From Pseudomonas sp. S31 (GTDB taxonomy: Bacteria; Pseudomonadota; Gammaproteobacteria; Pseudomonadales; Pseudomonadaceae), in NCBI RefSeq assembly GCF_016648105.1, contig NZ_JACVVE010000002.1:230280-294279 (forward strand): DNA of 64,000 bases, in the 5' to 3' direction. The position numbers and the translations under genes were made by a program. Below, in pieces: positions 1 through 8,115 of the stretch (the stretch's first letter is position 1; each line of letters begins with the position of its first letter). The notes under the pieces are model-generated. The model was not told the DNA's origin and did not search any database. It saw nothing but the letters and a program-made list of their open reading frames with translations.

Positions 1-1
1 C

Positions 2-736
2 TACAAGTACCTGGGCCAGGACGTGGAGTTCTTCAGCAATCTGGCCACCCCCACCGAGCAGATCCACAACCAGGCGCCCAAGGACGAGCACTACCTGCTG
101 GAAGTCGACCAGCCGCTGGTGCTGCCGGTGGGCGCCAAGGTGCGCTTCCTGGTGACCGCGGCCGATGTCATCCACTCCTGGTGGGTGCCGGCCTTCGCGG
201 TCAAGCGCGATGCCATCCCGGGCTTCGTCAACGAAGCCTGGACGCGCATCGAGAAGCCGGGCATCTACCGGGGCCAGTGCACCGAGCTGTGCGGCAAGGA
301 CCATGGCTTCATGCCGGTGGTGGTCGAGGTCAAGTCCAAGGCCGACTACGACACCTGGCTCGCCGAGCGCAAGGCCGAGGCGGCCAAGCTCAAGGAGCTC
401 ACCAGCAAGGAATGGACCCTCGAAGAACTGGTCGAGCGCGGCGACAAGGTCTACCACACCACTTGCGTGTCCTGTCACCAGCCCGAGGGCCAGGGCCTGC
501 CGCCGATGTTCCCGGCGCTCAAGGGCTCGAAAGTGGCCACCGGGCCGAAGGAAGAGCACCTGGGCGTGGTCTTCCATGGCCGCTCGGGCACGGCGATGGC
601 GGCCTTCGGCAAGCAGCTCTCGGAAGTCGACATCGCCGCCGTGGTCACCTACGAGCGCAACGCCTGGGGCAACAACAAGGGCGACATGGTCACGCCGAAG
701 GACGTGCTGGCGCTCAAGCAGGCAGAAGCGAAATGA
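2..736 (+). CDS. coxB: Cytochrome c oxidase subunit II, caa3-like (5' end cut by window)
   Basis: Subunit II takes electrons from cytochrome c and passes them to the catalytic subunit at the outer face of the inner membrane. The reading frame is open from base 2, so the signal peptide and transmembrane hairpin lie outside the window. The visible part holds the CuA site (C-T-E-L-C-G-K-D-H-G-F-M, about residues 93-104 of the visible frame) and then a C-terminal cytochrome c domain with the heme motif CVSCH and a downstream Met-rich stretch. The fused heme c domain is the form known for the pseudomonad aa3 oxidase. coxA follows after 43 bases, so this is the first visible gene of a cox operon. 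Very sure of identity. Confidence 0.96.
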   Translation, partial: YKYLGQDVEFFSNLATPTEQIHNQAPKDEHYLLEVDQPLVLPVGAKVRFLVTAADVIHSWWVPAFAVKRDAIPGFVNEAWTRIEKPGIYRGQCTELCGKDHGFMPVVVEVKSKADYDTWLAERKAEAAKLKELTSKEWTLEELVERGDKVYHTTCVSCHQPEGQGLPPMFPALKGSKVATGPKEEHLGVVFHGRSGTAMAAFGKQLSEVDIAAVVTYERNAWGNNKGDMVTPKDVLALKQAEAK

Positions 737-779
737 AGCGGGTTACTCGCGGCAATCAATGGATTGCAGGAGACAGGAC

Positions 780-2369
780 ATGAGTGCAGTGATCGACGAC
801 CACGCCCAAGGCCATGAGCATGCCCACGGCCCGGCCAAGGGCCTGATGCGCTGGGTGCTGACCACCAACCACAAGGACATCGGCACGATGTACCTGTGGT
901 TCAGCTTCACGATGTTCCTGCTCGGCGGTTCGTTCGCCATGGTGATCCGTGCCGAACTGTTCCAGCCTGGGCTGCAGATCGTCGAGCCGGCGTTCTTCAA
1001 CCAGATGACCACCATGCACGGGCTGATCATGGTGTTCGGTGCCGTGATGCCGGCCTTCGTCGGCCTGGCCAACTGGATGATCCCACTGATGATCGGCGCC
1101 CCCGACATGGCCTTGCCGCGGATGAACAACTTCAGCTTCTGGCTGTTGCCGGCAGCGTTCCTGTTGCTGGTCTCGACCTTGTTCAGCCCCGGCGGCGGGC
1201 CCAACTTCGGGTGGACCTTTTACGCCCCGCTGTCGACCACCTATGCGCCGGCCAGCGTGACCTTCTTCATCTTCGCCATCCACCTGATGGGCATCAGCTC
1301 GATCATGGGCGCGATCAACGTGATCGCCACCATCCTCAACCTGCGTGCCCCGGGCATGACCCTGATGAAGATGCCGCTGTTCGTCTGGACCTGGCTGATC
1401 ACCGCGTTCCTGCTGATCGCGGTGATGCCGGTGCTGGCCGGGGTGGTGACCATGATGCTGATGGACATCCACTTCGGCACCAGCTTCTTCAGCGCTGCGG
1501 GTGGCGGCGACCCGGTGCTGTTCCAGCACGTGTTCTGGTTCTTCGGCCACCCCGAGGTGTACATCATGATCCTGCCGGCGTTCGGGGCGGTCAGCTCGAT
1601 CATCCCGGCCTTCTCGCGCAAGCCGCTGTTCGGCTACACCTCGATGGTCTATGCCACCGGGGCGATCGCCTTCCTGTCGTTCATCGTCTGGGCCCACCAC
1701 ATGTTCGTGGTCGGCATCCCGGTGGTCGGCGAGCTGTTCTTCATGTACGCCACCATGCTCATCGCCGTGCCTACCGGGGTCAAGGTGTTCAACTGGGTGA
1801 GCACCATGTGGGAAGGCTCGCTGACCTTCGAGACGCCGATGCTGTTCGCCATCGCCTTCGTCATCCTGTTCACCATTGGCGGTTTCTCCGGGCTGATGCT
1901 GGCCATCGCCCCGGCGGACTTCCAATACCACGATACCTACTTCGTGGTGGCGCATTTCCACTACGTGCTGGTGCCTGGGGCGATCTTCGGCATCTTCGCC
2001 TCGGCGTACTACTGGCTGCCGAAATGGACCGGCCACATGTACGACGAAACGCTCGGCAAGCTGCACTTCTGGCTGTCGTTCATCGGCATGAACATGGCCT
2101 TCTTCCCCATGCATTTCGTCGGCCTGGCCGGCATGCCGAGGCGGATTCCCGACTATAACCTGCAGTTCGCCGACTTCAACATGGTGTCCTCGATCGGCGC
2201 CTTCCTGTTCGGCACCACCCAGATCTTCTTCCTGTTCATCGTCATCAAGTGCATCCGCGGCGGCGCGCCGGCACCGGCCAAGCCGTGGGATGGGGCCGAG
2301 GGTCTGGAGTGGGAGATCCCCTCGCCGGCGCCCTATCACACCTTCCAGACGCCTCCGGAAGTGAAATAG
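780..2369 (+). CDS. coxA: Cytochrome c oxidase subunit I
   Basis: Catalytic subunit of the aa3 heme-copper oxidase, reducing oxygen to water while pumping protons across the inner membrane. The 529-residue protein is a twelve-helix membrane protein. The heme a ligand lies in TTMHGL (about residue 79), the CuB His-Tyr pair in GHPEVY (about 257-262), the two CuB histidines in WAHHMF, and the paired heme a/a3 histidines in VAHFHYV. The frame is open much further upstream, but the ATG at 780 follows an AGGAG seven bases before it and gives the normal N-terminus; upstream codons overlap coxB. The N-terminus is His-rich. Cotranscribed with coxB and ctaG by spacing. Confidence 0.97.
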   Translation: MSAVIDDHAQGHEHAHGPAKGLMRWVLTTNHKDIGTMYLWFSFTMFLLGGSFAMVIRAELFQPGLQIVEPAFFNQMTTMHGLIMVFGAVMPAFVGLANWMIPLMIGAPDMALPRMNNFSFWLLPAAFLLLVSTLFSPGGGPNFGWTFYAPLSTTYAPASVTFFIFAIHLMGISSIMGAINVIATILNLRAPGMTLMKMPLFVWTWLITAFLLIAVMPVLAGVVTMMLMDIHFGTSFFSAAGGGDPVLFQHVFWFFGHPEVYIMILPAFGAVSSIIPAFSRKPLFGYTSMVYATGAIAFLSFIVWAHHMFVVGIPVVGELFFMYATMLIAVPTGVKVFNWVSTMWEGSLTFETPMLFAIAFVILFTIGGFSGLMLAIAPADFQYHDTYFVVAHFHYVLVPGAIFGIFASAYYWLPKWTGHMYDETLGKLHFWLSFIGMNMAFFPMHFVGLAGMPRRIPDYNLQFADFNMVSSIGAFLFGTTQIFFLFIVIKCIRGGAPAPAKPWDGAEGLEWEIPSPAPYHTFQTPPEVK

Positions 2370-2379
2370 GAAACCGCCC

Positions 2380-2946
2380 ATGTCCGGCCTGCCGCTCAAA
2401 CGCCTGGTCCTGCGCTTGCTGATGCTGACGGTGGTGATGTTCGCCTTCGGCTTCGCCCTGGTGCCGATCTATGACGTGATGTGCAAAGCCTTCGGCATCA
2501 ACGGCAAGACCGGTGGGCAGTACGAGGGCAGCCAGGTCAGCGACAAGACCCGTTCGGTGCGGGTGCAGTTCATGTCGACCAACGCCAGCGACATGGTCTG
2601 GGACTTCTACTCCACCGCCGACCAGATCGAGGTCAACCCAGGTGCGGTCAACCAGATGATCTTCATTGCCCACAACCCCACCGACAAGCCGATGAGCGCC
2701 CAGGCCATCCCGAGCATCACCCCGGCCGAGGCGGCGGCGTATTTCCACAAGACCGAGTGCTTCTGCTTTACCCAGCAGGTGCTGCAGCCCGGCGAACGTA
2801 TCGAGATGCCAGTGCGCTTCATCGTCGACCGCGACCTGCCGGCCAACGTGAAGCACCTGACACTGGCCTACACCTTGTTCGACATCACTGCGCGTCATCC
2901 ACCGGTGGCCCATGCCACGGTAGCCAACGCCCAGGGCGCCCGCTGA
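2380..2946 (+). CDS. ctaG: Cytochrome c oxidase assembly protein CtaG (Cox11 family)
   Basis: Cox11-type copper chaperone that delivers copper to the CuB site of subunit I. The 188-residue protein has one N-terminal membrane helix (about residues 9-29) and a periplasmic beta domain with the copper motif ECFCF near residue 126. The length is normal for the family. It sits 10 bases after coxA and 16 before coxC, the usual place in proteobacterial cox operons. Confidence 0.95.
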   Translation: MSGLPLKRLVLRLLMLTVVMFAFGFALVPIYDVMCKAFGINGKTGGQYEGSQVSDKTRSVRVQFMSTNASDMVWDFYSTADQIEVNPGAVNQMIFIAHNPTDKPMSAQAIPSITPAEAAAYFHKTECFCFTQQVLQPGERIEMPVRFIVDRDLPANVKHLTLAYTLFDITARHPPVAHATVANAQGAR

Positions 2947-2962
2947 GGGAAGGAGAACGGCA

Positions 2963-3850
2963 ATGGCACGTCATGACCACTACTATGTCCCGGCGCAGAG
3001 CAAGTGGCCGATCATCGCCACCCTGGGCATGCTCATCACGGTGTTCGGCCTGGGCACCTGGTTCAACGACCTCAAGGCCGGGCACCCGGATTCCCACGGG
3101 CCGCTGATCTTCTTCATCGGCGCGTTGTTTCTGGCCTACATGCTGTTCGGCTGGTTTGGCGCGGTGGTCAGGGAGAGCCGCGCGGGGCTGTACAGCCCAC
3201 AGCTGGACCGCTCGTTCCGCTGGGGCATGAGCTGGTTCATCTTTTCCGAGGTGATGTTCTTCCTGGCCTTCTTCGGCGCGCTGTTCTATGTGCGTGTGCT
3301 GGCCGGGCCGTGGCTGGGGGGTGAAGGCGCGAAAGGCGTTGCGCACATGTTGTGGCCGAGCTTCGAGTTCACCTGGCCGCTGCTGCACACCCCCGACCCG
3401 AAACTGTTCCCACCACCCAAGGAGGTGATCGACCCCTGGCACCTGCCGCTGATCAACACCATCCTGCTGGTCAGCTCCAGCGTGACCATCACCATCGCCC
3501 ACCATGCCCTGCGCCGCGAGCACCGTGGCGCGCTGAAGCTGTGGCTGGGCCTGACCATCCTGCTGGGTGCCAGCTTCATCGCCCTGCAGGCCTACGAGTA
3601 CCACGAGGCCTATACCCAACTGGGGCTGACGCTCGGCTCGGGGATCTACGGCGCGACCTTCTTCATGCTCACGGGCTTCCACGGCGCCCACGTGACCCTG
3701 GGCACGATCATCCTGATCGTCATGTTCGTGCGCATCCTGCGCGGGCACTTCAACCCCGACAAGCACTTCGGCTTCGAGGCGGCCAGCTGGTACTGGCACT
3801 TCGTCGATGTGGTTTGGGTGGGGCTGTTCATCTTTGTGTATGTGCTGTGA
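2963..3850 (+). CDS. coxC: Cytochrome c oxidase subunit III
   Basis: Third core subunit of the aa3 oxidase, a seven-helix inner-membrane protein that stabilises proton uptake in subunit I. The 295 residues include conserved subunit III stretches such as WFGAVVRESR near the N-terminus, AYEYHEAY in the middle, GFHGAHVTLG, and the C-terminal SWYWHFVDVVWVGLF signature. A purine-rich ribosome site (GGGAAGGAG) precedes the ATG. It closes the structural part of the operon; a REP fragment follows. Confidence 0.96.
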   Translation: MARHDHYYVPAQSKWPIIATLGMLITVFGLGTWFNDLKAGHPDSHGPLIFFIGALFLAYMLFGWFGAVVRESRAGLYSPQLDRSFRWGMSWFIFSEVMFFLAFFGALFYVRVLAGPWLGGEGAKGVAHMLWPSFEFTWPLLHTPDPKLFPPPKEVIDPWHLPLINTILLVSSSVTITIAHHALRREHRGALKLWLGLTILLGASFIALQAYEYHEAYTQLGLTLGSGIYGATFFMLTGFHGAHVTLGTIILIVMFVRILRGHFNPDKHFGFEAASWYWHFVDVVWVGLFIFVYVL

Positions 3851-3856
3851 ACAGAG

Positions 3857-3873
3857 AACCCGCTCCTACAGGG
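3857..3873. repeat. REP fragment after coxC
   Basis: The 17 bases AACCCGCTCCTACAGGG are the right half of the P. putida-type REP palindrome seen complete elsewhere in this window. Only one arm remains, between the convergent coxC and DUF2909 genes. Confidence 0.6.
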
Positions 3874-3886
3874 TCAGATGAAACTG

Positions 3887-4090
3887 TCAGAAGGGCGCGT
3901 GCGACACCAGCTGACCGCTGATGAAGCCCCAGGCCACCAGGCCGACGGTCACCGCGGCCAGGGCCACGCGCACGGTCAGGGCTTTCAGCAGGCGGGTCGA
4001 GTGTTCGTCGTCCTTGACCAGGAACACCAGGCCACTGAACAGGCTGGCAATCGTGGCCAACAGCATCAGGACAATCGCGGCCTTGAGCAT
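3887..4090 (-). CDS. Twin transmembrane protein, DUF2909 family
   Basis: A 67-residue protein with two predicted membrane helices (about residues 4-25 and 43-62) joined by a short charged loop (VKDDEHSTR). The pattern fits the DUF2909 twin-transmembrane family, which in pseudomonads lies between the cox structural genes and SURF1. It is on the opposite strand to the whole oxidase cluster, so it has its own promoter, probably in the 63 bases before the SURF1 start. Function is unknown; a role in oxidase assembly is only suggested by position. Confidence 0.85.
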   Translation of the reverse strand: MLKAAIVLMLLATIASLFSGLVFLVKDDEHSTRLLKALTVRVALAAVTVGLVAWGFISGQLVSHAPF

Positions 4091-4153
4091 GGCGCTACTC
4101 CGGGGGGATGCAGTGATGTGGATAAGTATAGCGGTCGACCTGGCGAGGCTCCG

Positions 4154-4900
4154 ATGAGGCCCTTTCGCCCTGGCTGGATACCCACCCTGGTGGTGCTCGC
4201 GCTGCTGCCGGGGCTGATCGCGCTGGGCTGCTGGCAGCTCGGTCGCGCTGACGAAAAGCGCCTGTTGCTGGCCAGCTACGCCGAGCGCCAGCTGGATGCG
4301 CCCATCGCCACCAGCCAGTTGCTACAGGGTGAAGACAACGCCTATCGCCGCGTGCATCTATATGGCCGGTTCGACGCCGAGCACAGCCTGTTGCTCGACA
4401 ACCGCATGCGCGATGGCCAGGCCGGAGTCGAGCTGCTGCAGCCGTTCCATGACCAGGCCAGCGGCCTGTGGCTGCTGGTCAACCGCGGCTGGCTGGCGTG
4501 GCCCGATCGCCGCGTGCCGGTGCGTTTCACCACCCCGGACCAGGCCCTGGCGCTGGAGGCCTCGGTGTACGTGGCGCCGGGCAGGACCTTCCAGTTGCAC
4601 CCCGACCCGGTCGGAGGCCAGTGGCCGCACCTGTTGACCGCAGTCGACGCCGGGCAGTTGTGGCAACAGCTGGCGCGCGAAGGGTTCAGCCATGAATTGC
4701 GCCTGGCGCCCGGCCCGGCCAGCTACCGCCTGGACTGGCCGGTAGTGGCCATGGGCCCGGAAAAACACCTGGGCTACGCCGTGCAGTGGTTTGCCTTGGC
4801 CACCGCCCTGGTGCTGCTCTACCTGTATTTCGGCTGGCATCACAAGAGCAAGAAGAAGGAGAAAGCCCATGGCCGTCGCCACTCCGCTGGAAGTGCCTGA
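4154..4900 (+). CDS. SURF1 family oxidase assembly protein
   Basis: SURF1/Shy1 proteins help insert heme a into cytochrome c oxidase subunit I. The 248-residue protein has the family layout of one helix at each end (about 10-30 and 210-230) around a periplasmic domain, with the conserved GCWQLGRADEKR just after the first helix. The frame is open further upstream, but the ATG at 4154 gives the normal N-terminus. The next gene starts 32 bases before this one stops, which suggests coupled translation. Confidence 0.92.
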   Translation: MRPFRPGWIPTLVVLALLPGLIALGCWQLGRADEKRLLLASYAERQLDAPIATSQLLQGEDNAYRRVHLYGRFDAEHSLLLDNRMRDGQAGVELLQPFHDQASGLWLLVNRGWLAWPDRRVPVRFTTPDQALALEASVYVAPGRTFQLHPDPVGGQWPHLLTAVDAGQLWQQLAREGFSHELRLAPGPASYRLDWPVVAMGPEKHLGYAVQWFALATALVLLYLYFGWHHKSKKKEKAHGRRHSAGSA

Positions 4901-5450
4901 ACGTAGCAAGCCCAGAGCCCGCGGGCGTTTGCAACTGATCCTGATTCTCCTGGTGGTGCTCGGGCCGATGGTCCTCGCCACCTGCATGTACAAGCTCAAG
5001 TTCTGGGTGCCGGAAGGCCGCAGCTACCACGGCGCGATGATCGGCAACGGCGAAAGCCGCGCCGACCTCGGCATCGCCGGCGAGGACGGGCGCTGGCAAC
5101 TGCTGGTCAGCACACCCCAGGCCTGCACCGAGGACTGTCAGCGCCTGGTCTACCTGGCGCGGCAGATCCAGGTTGGCCTGGGCCGCGATGCCACCCGCGC
5201 CAGCCACGCGCTGGCGACCGCCCAGGCACTGGACGGCACCTACCAGGCGCTGCTCGACCGCGAATACCCGCAATTGCAGCGTTACCCCCTCGACGCCGCG
5301 CGCTACCGGCAGAAAGTCGGCGAAGCCGGCCCGCAGCTGTGGATCGTCGACCCGCACGGCAACCTGGTGCTGCGCTACGACACCAAGGTCGACGGCAAGC
5401 ATGTGCTCGACGACCTGCGCCACCTGCTCAAGCTGTCCAACATCGGCTAG
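4869..5450 (+). CDS. Sco-like membrane-anchored thioredoxin-fold protein
   Basis: A 193-residue protein with one N-terminal helix (about residues 21-39) and a periplasmic domain. It carries a CxxxC pair (CTEDC, residues 86-90) in the place where Sco copper chaperones have CxxxC, and ends in a beta strand of the type [15 protein letters not shown] like the end of a Sco/thioredoxin fold. It overlaps the end of the SURF1 gene and is followed after 9 bases by ctaA. What is seen is the anchor and CxxxC; the Sco-like role in copper delivery or thiol chemistry for the oxidase is inference. The start at 4869 follows AAGGAG. Confidence 0.8.
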   Translation: MAVATPLEVPERSKPRARGRLQLILILLVVLGPMVLATCMYKLKFWVPEGRSYHGAMIGNGESRADLGIAGEDGRWQLLVSTPQACTEDCQRLVYLARQIQVGLGRDATRASHALATAQALDGTYQALLDREYPQLQRYPLDAARYRQKVGEAGPQLWIVDPHGNLVLRYDTKVDGKHVLDDLRHLLKLSNIG

Positions 5451-5459
5451 GAGCCTGCC

Positions 5460-6533
5460 ATGGCCAGACCCGGATTTCGCCTTGCTGTGTTCGCCACCTT
5501 GCTGGCACTGCTGGTCGTCCTGCTCGGTGCCTATACCCGCCTGACCCACGCCGGCCTGGGTTGCCCCGACTGGCCGGGCTGCTATGGCTTCATTGGCGTG
5601 CCCAAGGGCGAAGCGCAGCTGGCCCACGCCGAGCTGCACTTCCCCGACCACCCGGTGGAAGCCGCCAAGGGCTGGGCCGAGATGGTCCACCGCTACTTCG
5701 CCGGCACCCTCGCCGTGGTGATCGCCCTGCTCGCCGTGCAGGCGCTGCGTCGGCATGCCCGCGATGGCCAGCCCTATCGCTTGCCCGTGCTGTTGTTGGG
5801 TGTTGTGCTGGCGCAGGCGGCCTTCGGCATGTGGACGGTGACCTTGAAGCTGTGGCCACAGGTGGTCACCGCGCACCTGCTTGGCGGCTTCACCACCCTG
5901 AGCCTGCTGATGCTGCTGTCGCTGCGTCTGTCGCGGGCCTTTGCGCCGTTGCCGAAGCTGCCCCTGAGCCTGCGCCGGATCGCGGCCCTGGCCTTGCTGG
6001 TGGTGGTCGGGCAGATCGCCCTGGGCGGCTGGGTCAGCGCCAACTACGCGGCGGTCGCCTGCATCGACCTGCCCACCTGCCATGGCCAGTGGTGGCCGGC
6101 GGCGGACTTCAGCAACGGCTTCCATCTGACTCAGCATGTCGGCCCCAACTACCTCGGCGGGCAGTTGGACAGCGATGCGCGCACGGCGATCCACATCAGC
6201 CACCGCCTGGGTGCGCTGCTGGTCACCGCAGTGCTGCTGCTGCTCAGCTGGAAACTGTACCGCTGCGGCCTTGCCGGCCTGGCGCGTCTGGTGCTGCTGG
6301 CGCTGGCCTTGCAGGTGGGCCTGGGCATCAGCAACGTGCTGTTCCACCTGCCTGTGGCGGTGGCCGTGGCGCACAACGCCGGGGGGGCGATGCTGCTGCT
6401 GTGCATGGTGCTAGTGAACTACCGCATCCGTGTGGTCGACAAGGTCCGTGTCGGCCAAGGCTGGCGCCTGACGCCAGTGATCGGCGCCGGCGTGGCGCAG
6501 CCTGTGAGGCATTCGGCATGGCGACGCTTCTAG
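5460..6533 (+). CDS. ctaA: Heme A synthase (COX15/CtaA family)
   Basis: Oxidises heme O to heme A, the cofactor of the aa3 oxidase, in the inner membrane. The 357-residue protein has about eight helices and the family signature [17 protein letters not shown] near the N-terminus, with conserved heme-ligand histidines in EMVHRYFAG and, in the second half, in HISHRLGAL and VAVAHNAGG. Its last 16 bases overlap the start of the heme O synthase gene, so the two successive steps of heme A formation are translated together. Confidence 0.94.
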   Translation: MARPGFRLAVFATLLALLVVLLGAYTRLTHAGLGCPDWPGCYGFIGVPKGEAQLAHAELHFPDHPVEAAKGWAEMVHRYFAGTLAVVIALLAVQALRRHARDGQPYRLPVLLLGVVLAQAAFGMWTVTLKLWPQVVTAHLLGGFTTLSLLMLLSLRLSRAFAPLPKLPLSLRRIAALALLVVVGQIALGGWVSANYAAVACIDLPTCHGQWWPAADFSNGFHLTQHVGPNYLGGQLDSDARTAIHISHRLGALLVTAVLLLLSWKLYRCGLAGLARLVLLALALQVGLGISNVLFHLPVAVAVAHNAGGAMLLLCMVLVNYRIRVVDKVRVGQGWRLTPVIGAGVAQPVRHSAWRRF

Positions 6534-7411
6534 ACGTTCGGCGGGCAGGCTGGCGCGACTACCTGGAGCTGACCAAGCCCAAGGTGGTGGTGCTGATGCT
6601 GATCACCTCGCTGGTGGGCATGCTGCTGGCCAGCCAGACCACCGTGAGTGCCAGCGTGCTGCTGTTCGGCAACCTCGGCATCGGCCTGTGCGCGGGCGGC
6701 GCGGCGGCGGTCAACCATGTGCTGGACCGGCGCATCGACGCGCTGATGGCGCGCACCAACCAGCGCCCGTTGGCCCAGGGCCGGGTCGAGCCACTGCCAG
6801 CGTTGTTGTTCGCCCTGGCCCTGGCCTTGGCGGGCATGGCCTTGCTGCTGATCTTCACCAACGCCCTCACCGCCTGGCTGACCCTGGCCTCGCTGCTCGG
6901 CTACGCGGTGCTCTACACCGGCTTTCTCAAGCGTGCCACGCCGCAGAACATCGTCATCGGCGGCCTGGCCGGCGCTGCCCCGCCGCTGCTCGGCTGGGTG
7001 GCGGTCACGGGTCACGTCGGTGCCGAGCCACTGCTGCTGGTGCTGATCATCTTCGCCTGGACGCCGCCGCACTTCTGGGCGCTGGCCATCCACCGCAAGG
7101 CCGAGTACGCCAAGGCCGACATTCCCATGCTGCCGGTGACCCACGGCGAGCGCTACACGCGCCTGCACATCCTGCTGTACAGCCTGATCCTGCTGGCGGT
7201 GAGCCTGTTGCCGTACGCCATCCACATGAGCGGCCCGCTGTACCTGGTCTGCGCCCTGGCCCTGGGCCTGCGCTTCCTGCATTGGGCCTGGGTGTTGTAC
7301 CGTGGCAGCCGGCCGCATGCGGCGATCGGCACGTTCAAGTACTCTATCGGCTACCTGTTCGCGCTGTTCACCGCCTTGCTCGTTGACCACTACCTGTTGC
7401 TGAGCCTATGA
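6518..7411 (+). CDS. cyoE: Protoheme IX farnesyltransferase (heme O synthase)
   Basis: Transfers a farnesyl group to heme B to give heme O, the substrate of ctaA. The 297-residue protein belongs to the UbiA prenyltransferase superfamily: the aspartate motif N-x3-D-x3-D is seen as N66-D70-D74 and a second acidic region follows around [13 protein letters not shown]. About nine helices. The start ATG at 6518 lies inside the end of ctaA and the stop overlaps the next start (ATGA). Also called ctaB in cox clusters. Confidence 0.95.
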   Translation: MATLLDVRRAGWRDYLELTKPKVVVLMLITSLVGMLLASQTTVSASVLLFGNLGIGLCAGGAAAVNHVLDRRIDALMARTNQRPLAQGRVEPLPALLFALALALAGMALLLIFTNALTAWLTLASLLGYAVLYTGFLKRATPQNIVIGGLAGAAPPLLGWVAVTGHVGAEPLLLVLIIFAWTPPHFWALAIHRKAEYAKADIPMLPVTHGERYTRLHILLYSLILLAVSLLPYAIHMSGPLYLVCALALGLRFLHWAWVLYRGSRPHAAIGTFKYSIGYLFALFTALLVDHYLLLSL

Positions 7412-8040
7412 CCCGAACCCAGAAAACCGTCTTCATCCTCGTTGCCCTGGTCGCGTTGATCATCGGCCTGACCGTCAACAAGGTGCTGAACGAGCGCAAC
7501 CAGCCCAACCCCGCCGAGCTGATCGACGCCGGCATCATCCTGCTGCCACAGAGCCGCACGGTGGCAGACGTTACCATGACCAACCAGGACGGCCAGCCAG
7601 TGCAGATGGACGACCTCCAGGGCAAGTGGTCGTTGCTGTTCTTCGGCTACACCTACTGCCCGGACATCTGCCCGACTACCCTCGCCCAGTTGCGCCAGGT
7701 CAAGAGCGAGCTGCCCAAGGAGGCGGTGGAGCACCTGCAGGTGGTGCTGGTGAGCGTGGACCCGAACCGTGACACGCCGAACCAGCTCAAGCAGTACCTG
7801 GGCTACTTCGACAAGGACTTCGTCGGCGTGGCGGGGTCGATCGAGGACACCCAGAAACTCGCCAATGCCCTGAGCATCCCGTTCATCCCGGCCGACACCA
7901 GCAAGCCGGGCTACACCGTGGATCACAGCGGCAACCTGGCGATCGTCGGCCCGGATGGACGCCAGCGCGGCTTCATTCGCGCGCCGTTCAACAACCAGAA
8001 GCTGGTGGCGCAGTTGCCCGGGCTGGTCAAGCGCGACTGA
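7408..8040 (+). CDS. SCO1/SenC family copper chaperone
   Basis: Sco proteins deliver copper to the CuA site of subunit II. The 210-residue protein has one N-terminal helix (about 8-25) and a thioredoxin-like domain with the copper motif CPDIC (C84, C88) and the distal histidine in VDHSGN (about residue 172). It overlaps the heme O synthase gene by four bases and is the last gene of the oxidase assembly cluster, which so contains two Sco-like proteins. Confidence 0.93.
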   Translation: MTRTQKTVFILVALVALIIGLTVNKVLNERNQPNPAELIDAGIILLPQSRTVADVTMTNQDGQPVQMDDLQGKWSLLFFGYTYCPDICPTTLAQLRQVKSELPKEAVEHLQVVLVSVDPNRDTPNQLKQYLGYFDKDFVGVAGSIEDTQKLANALSIPFIPADTSKPGYTVDHSGNLAIVGPDGRQRGFIRAPFNNQKLVAQLPGLVKRD

Positions 8041-8115
8041 GCCGGGCCGCGCTTTCGAAGCACTCCCCTGTCGGTTAGGATGACCGCCTTCGAGCATTGG
8101 CATGGAGAGCCTGAT

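Noticed and set aside
756..2399. 547-codon open frame antisense to coxA
   Set aside because: It mirrors the third-codon-position GC bias of coxA, is rich in His, Gln, Arg and Asp without any domain, and has no start signal.
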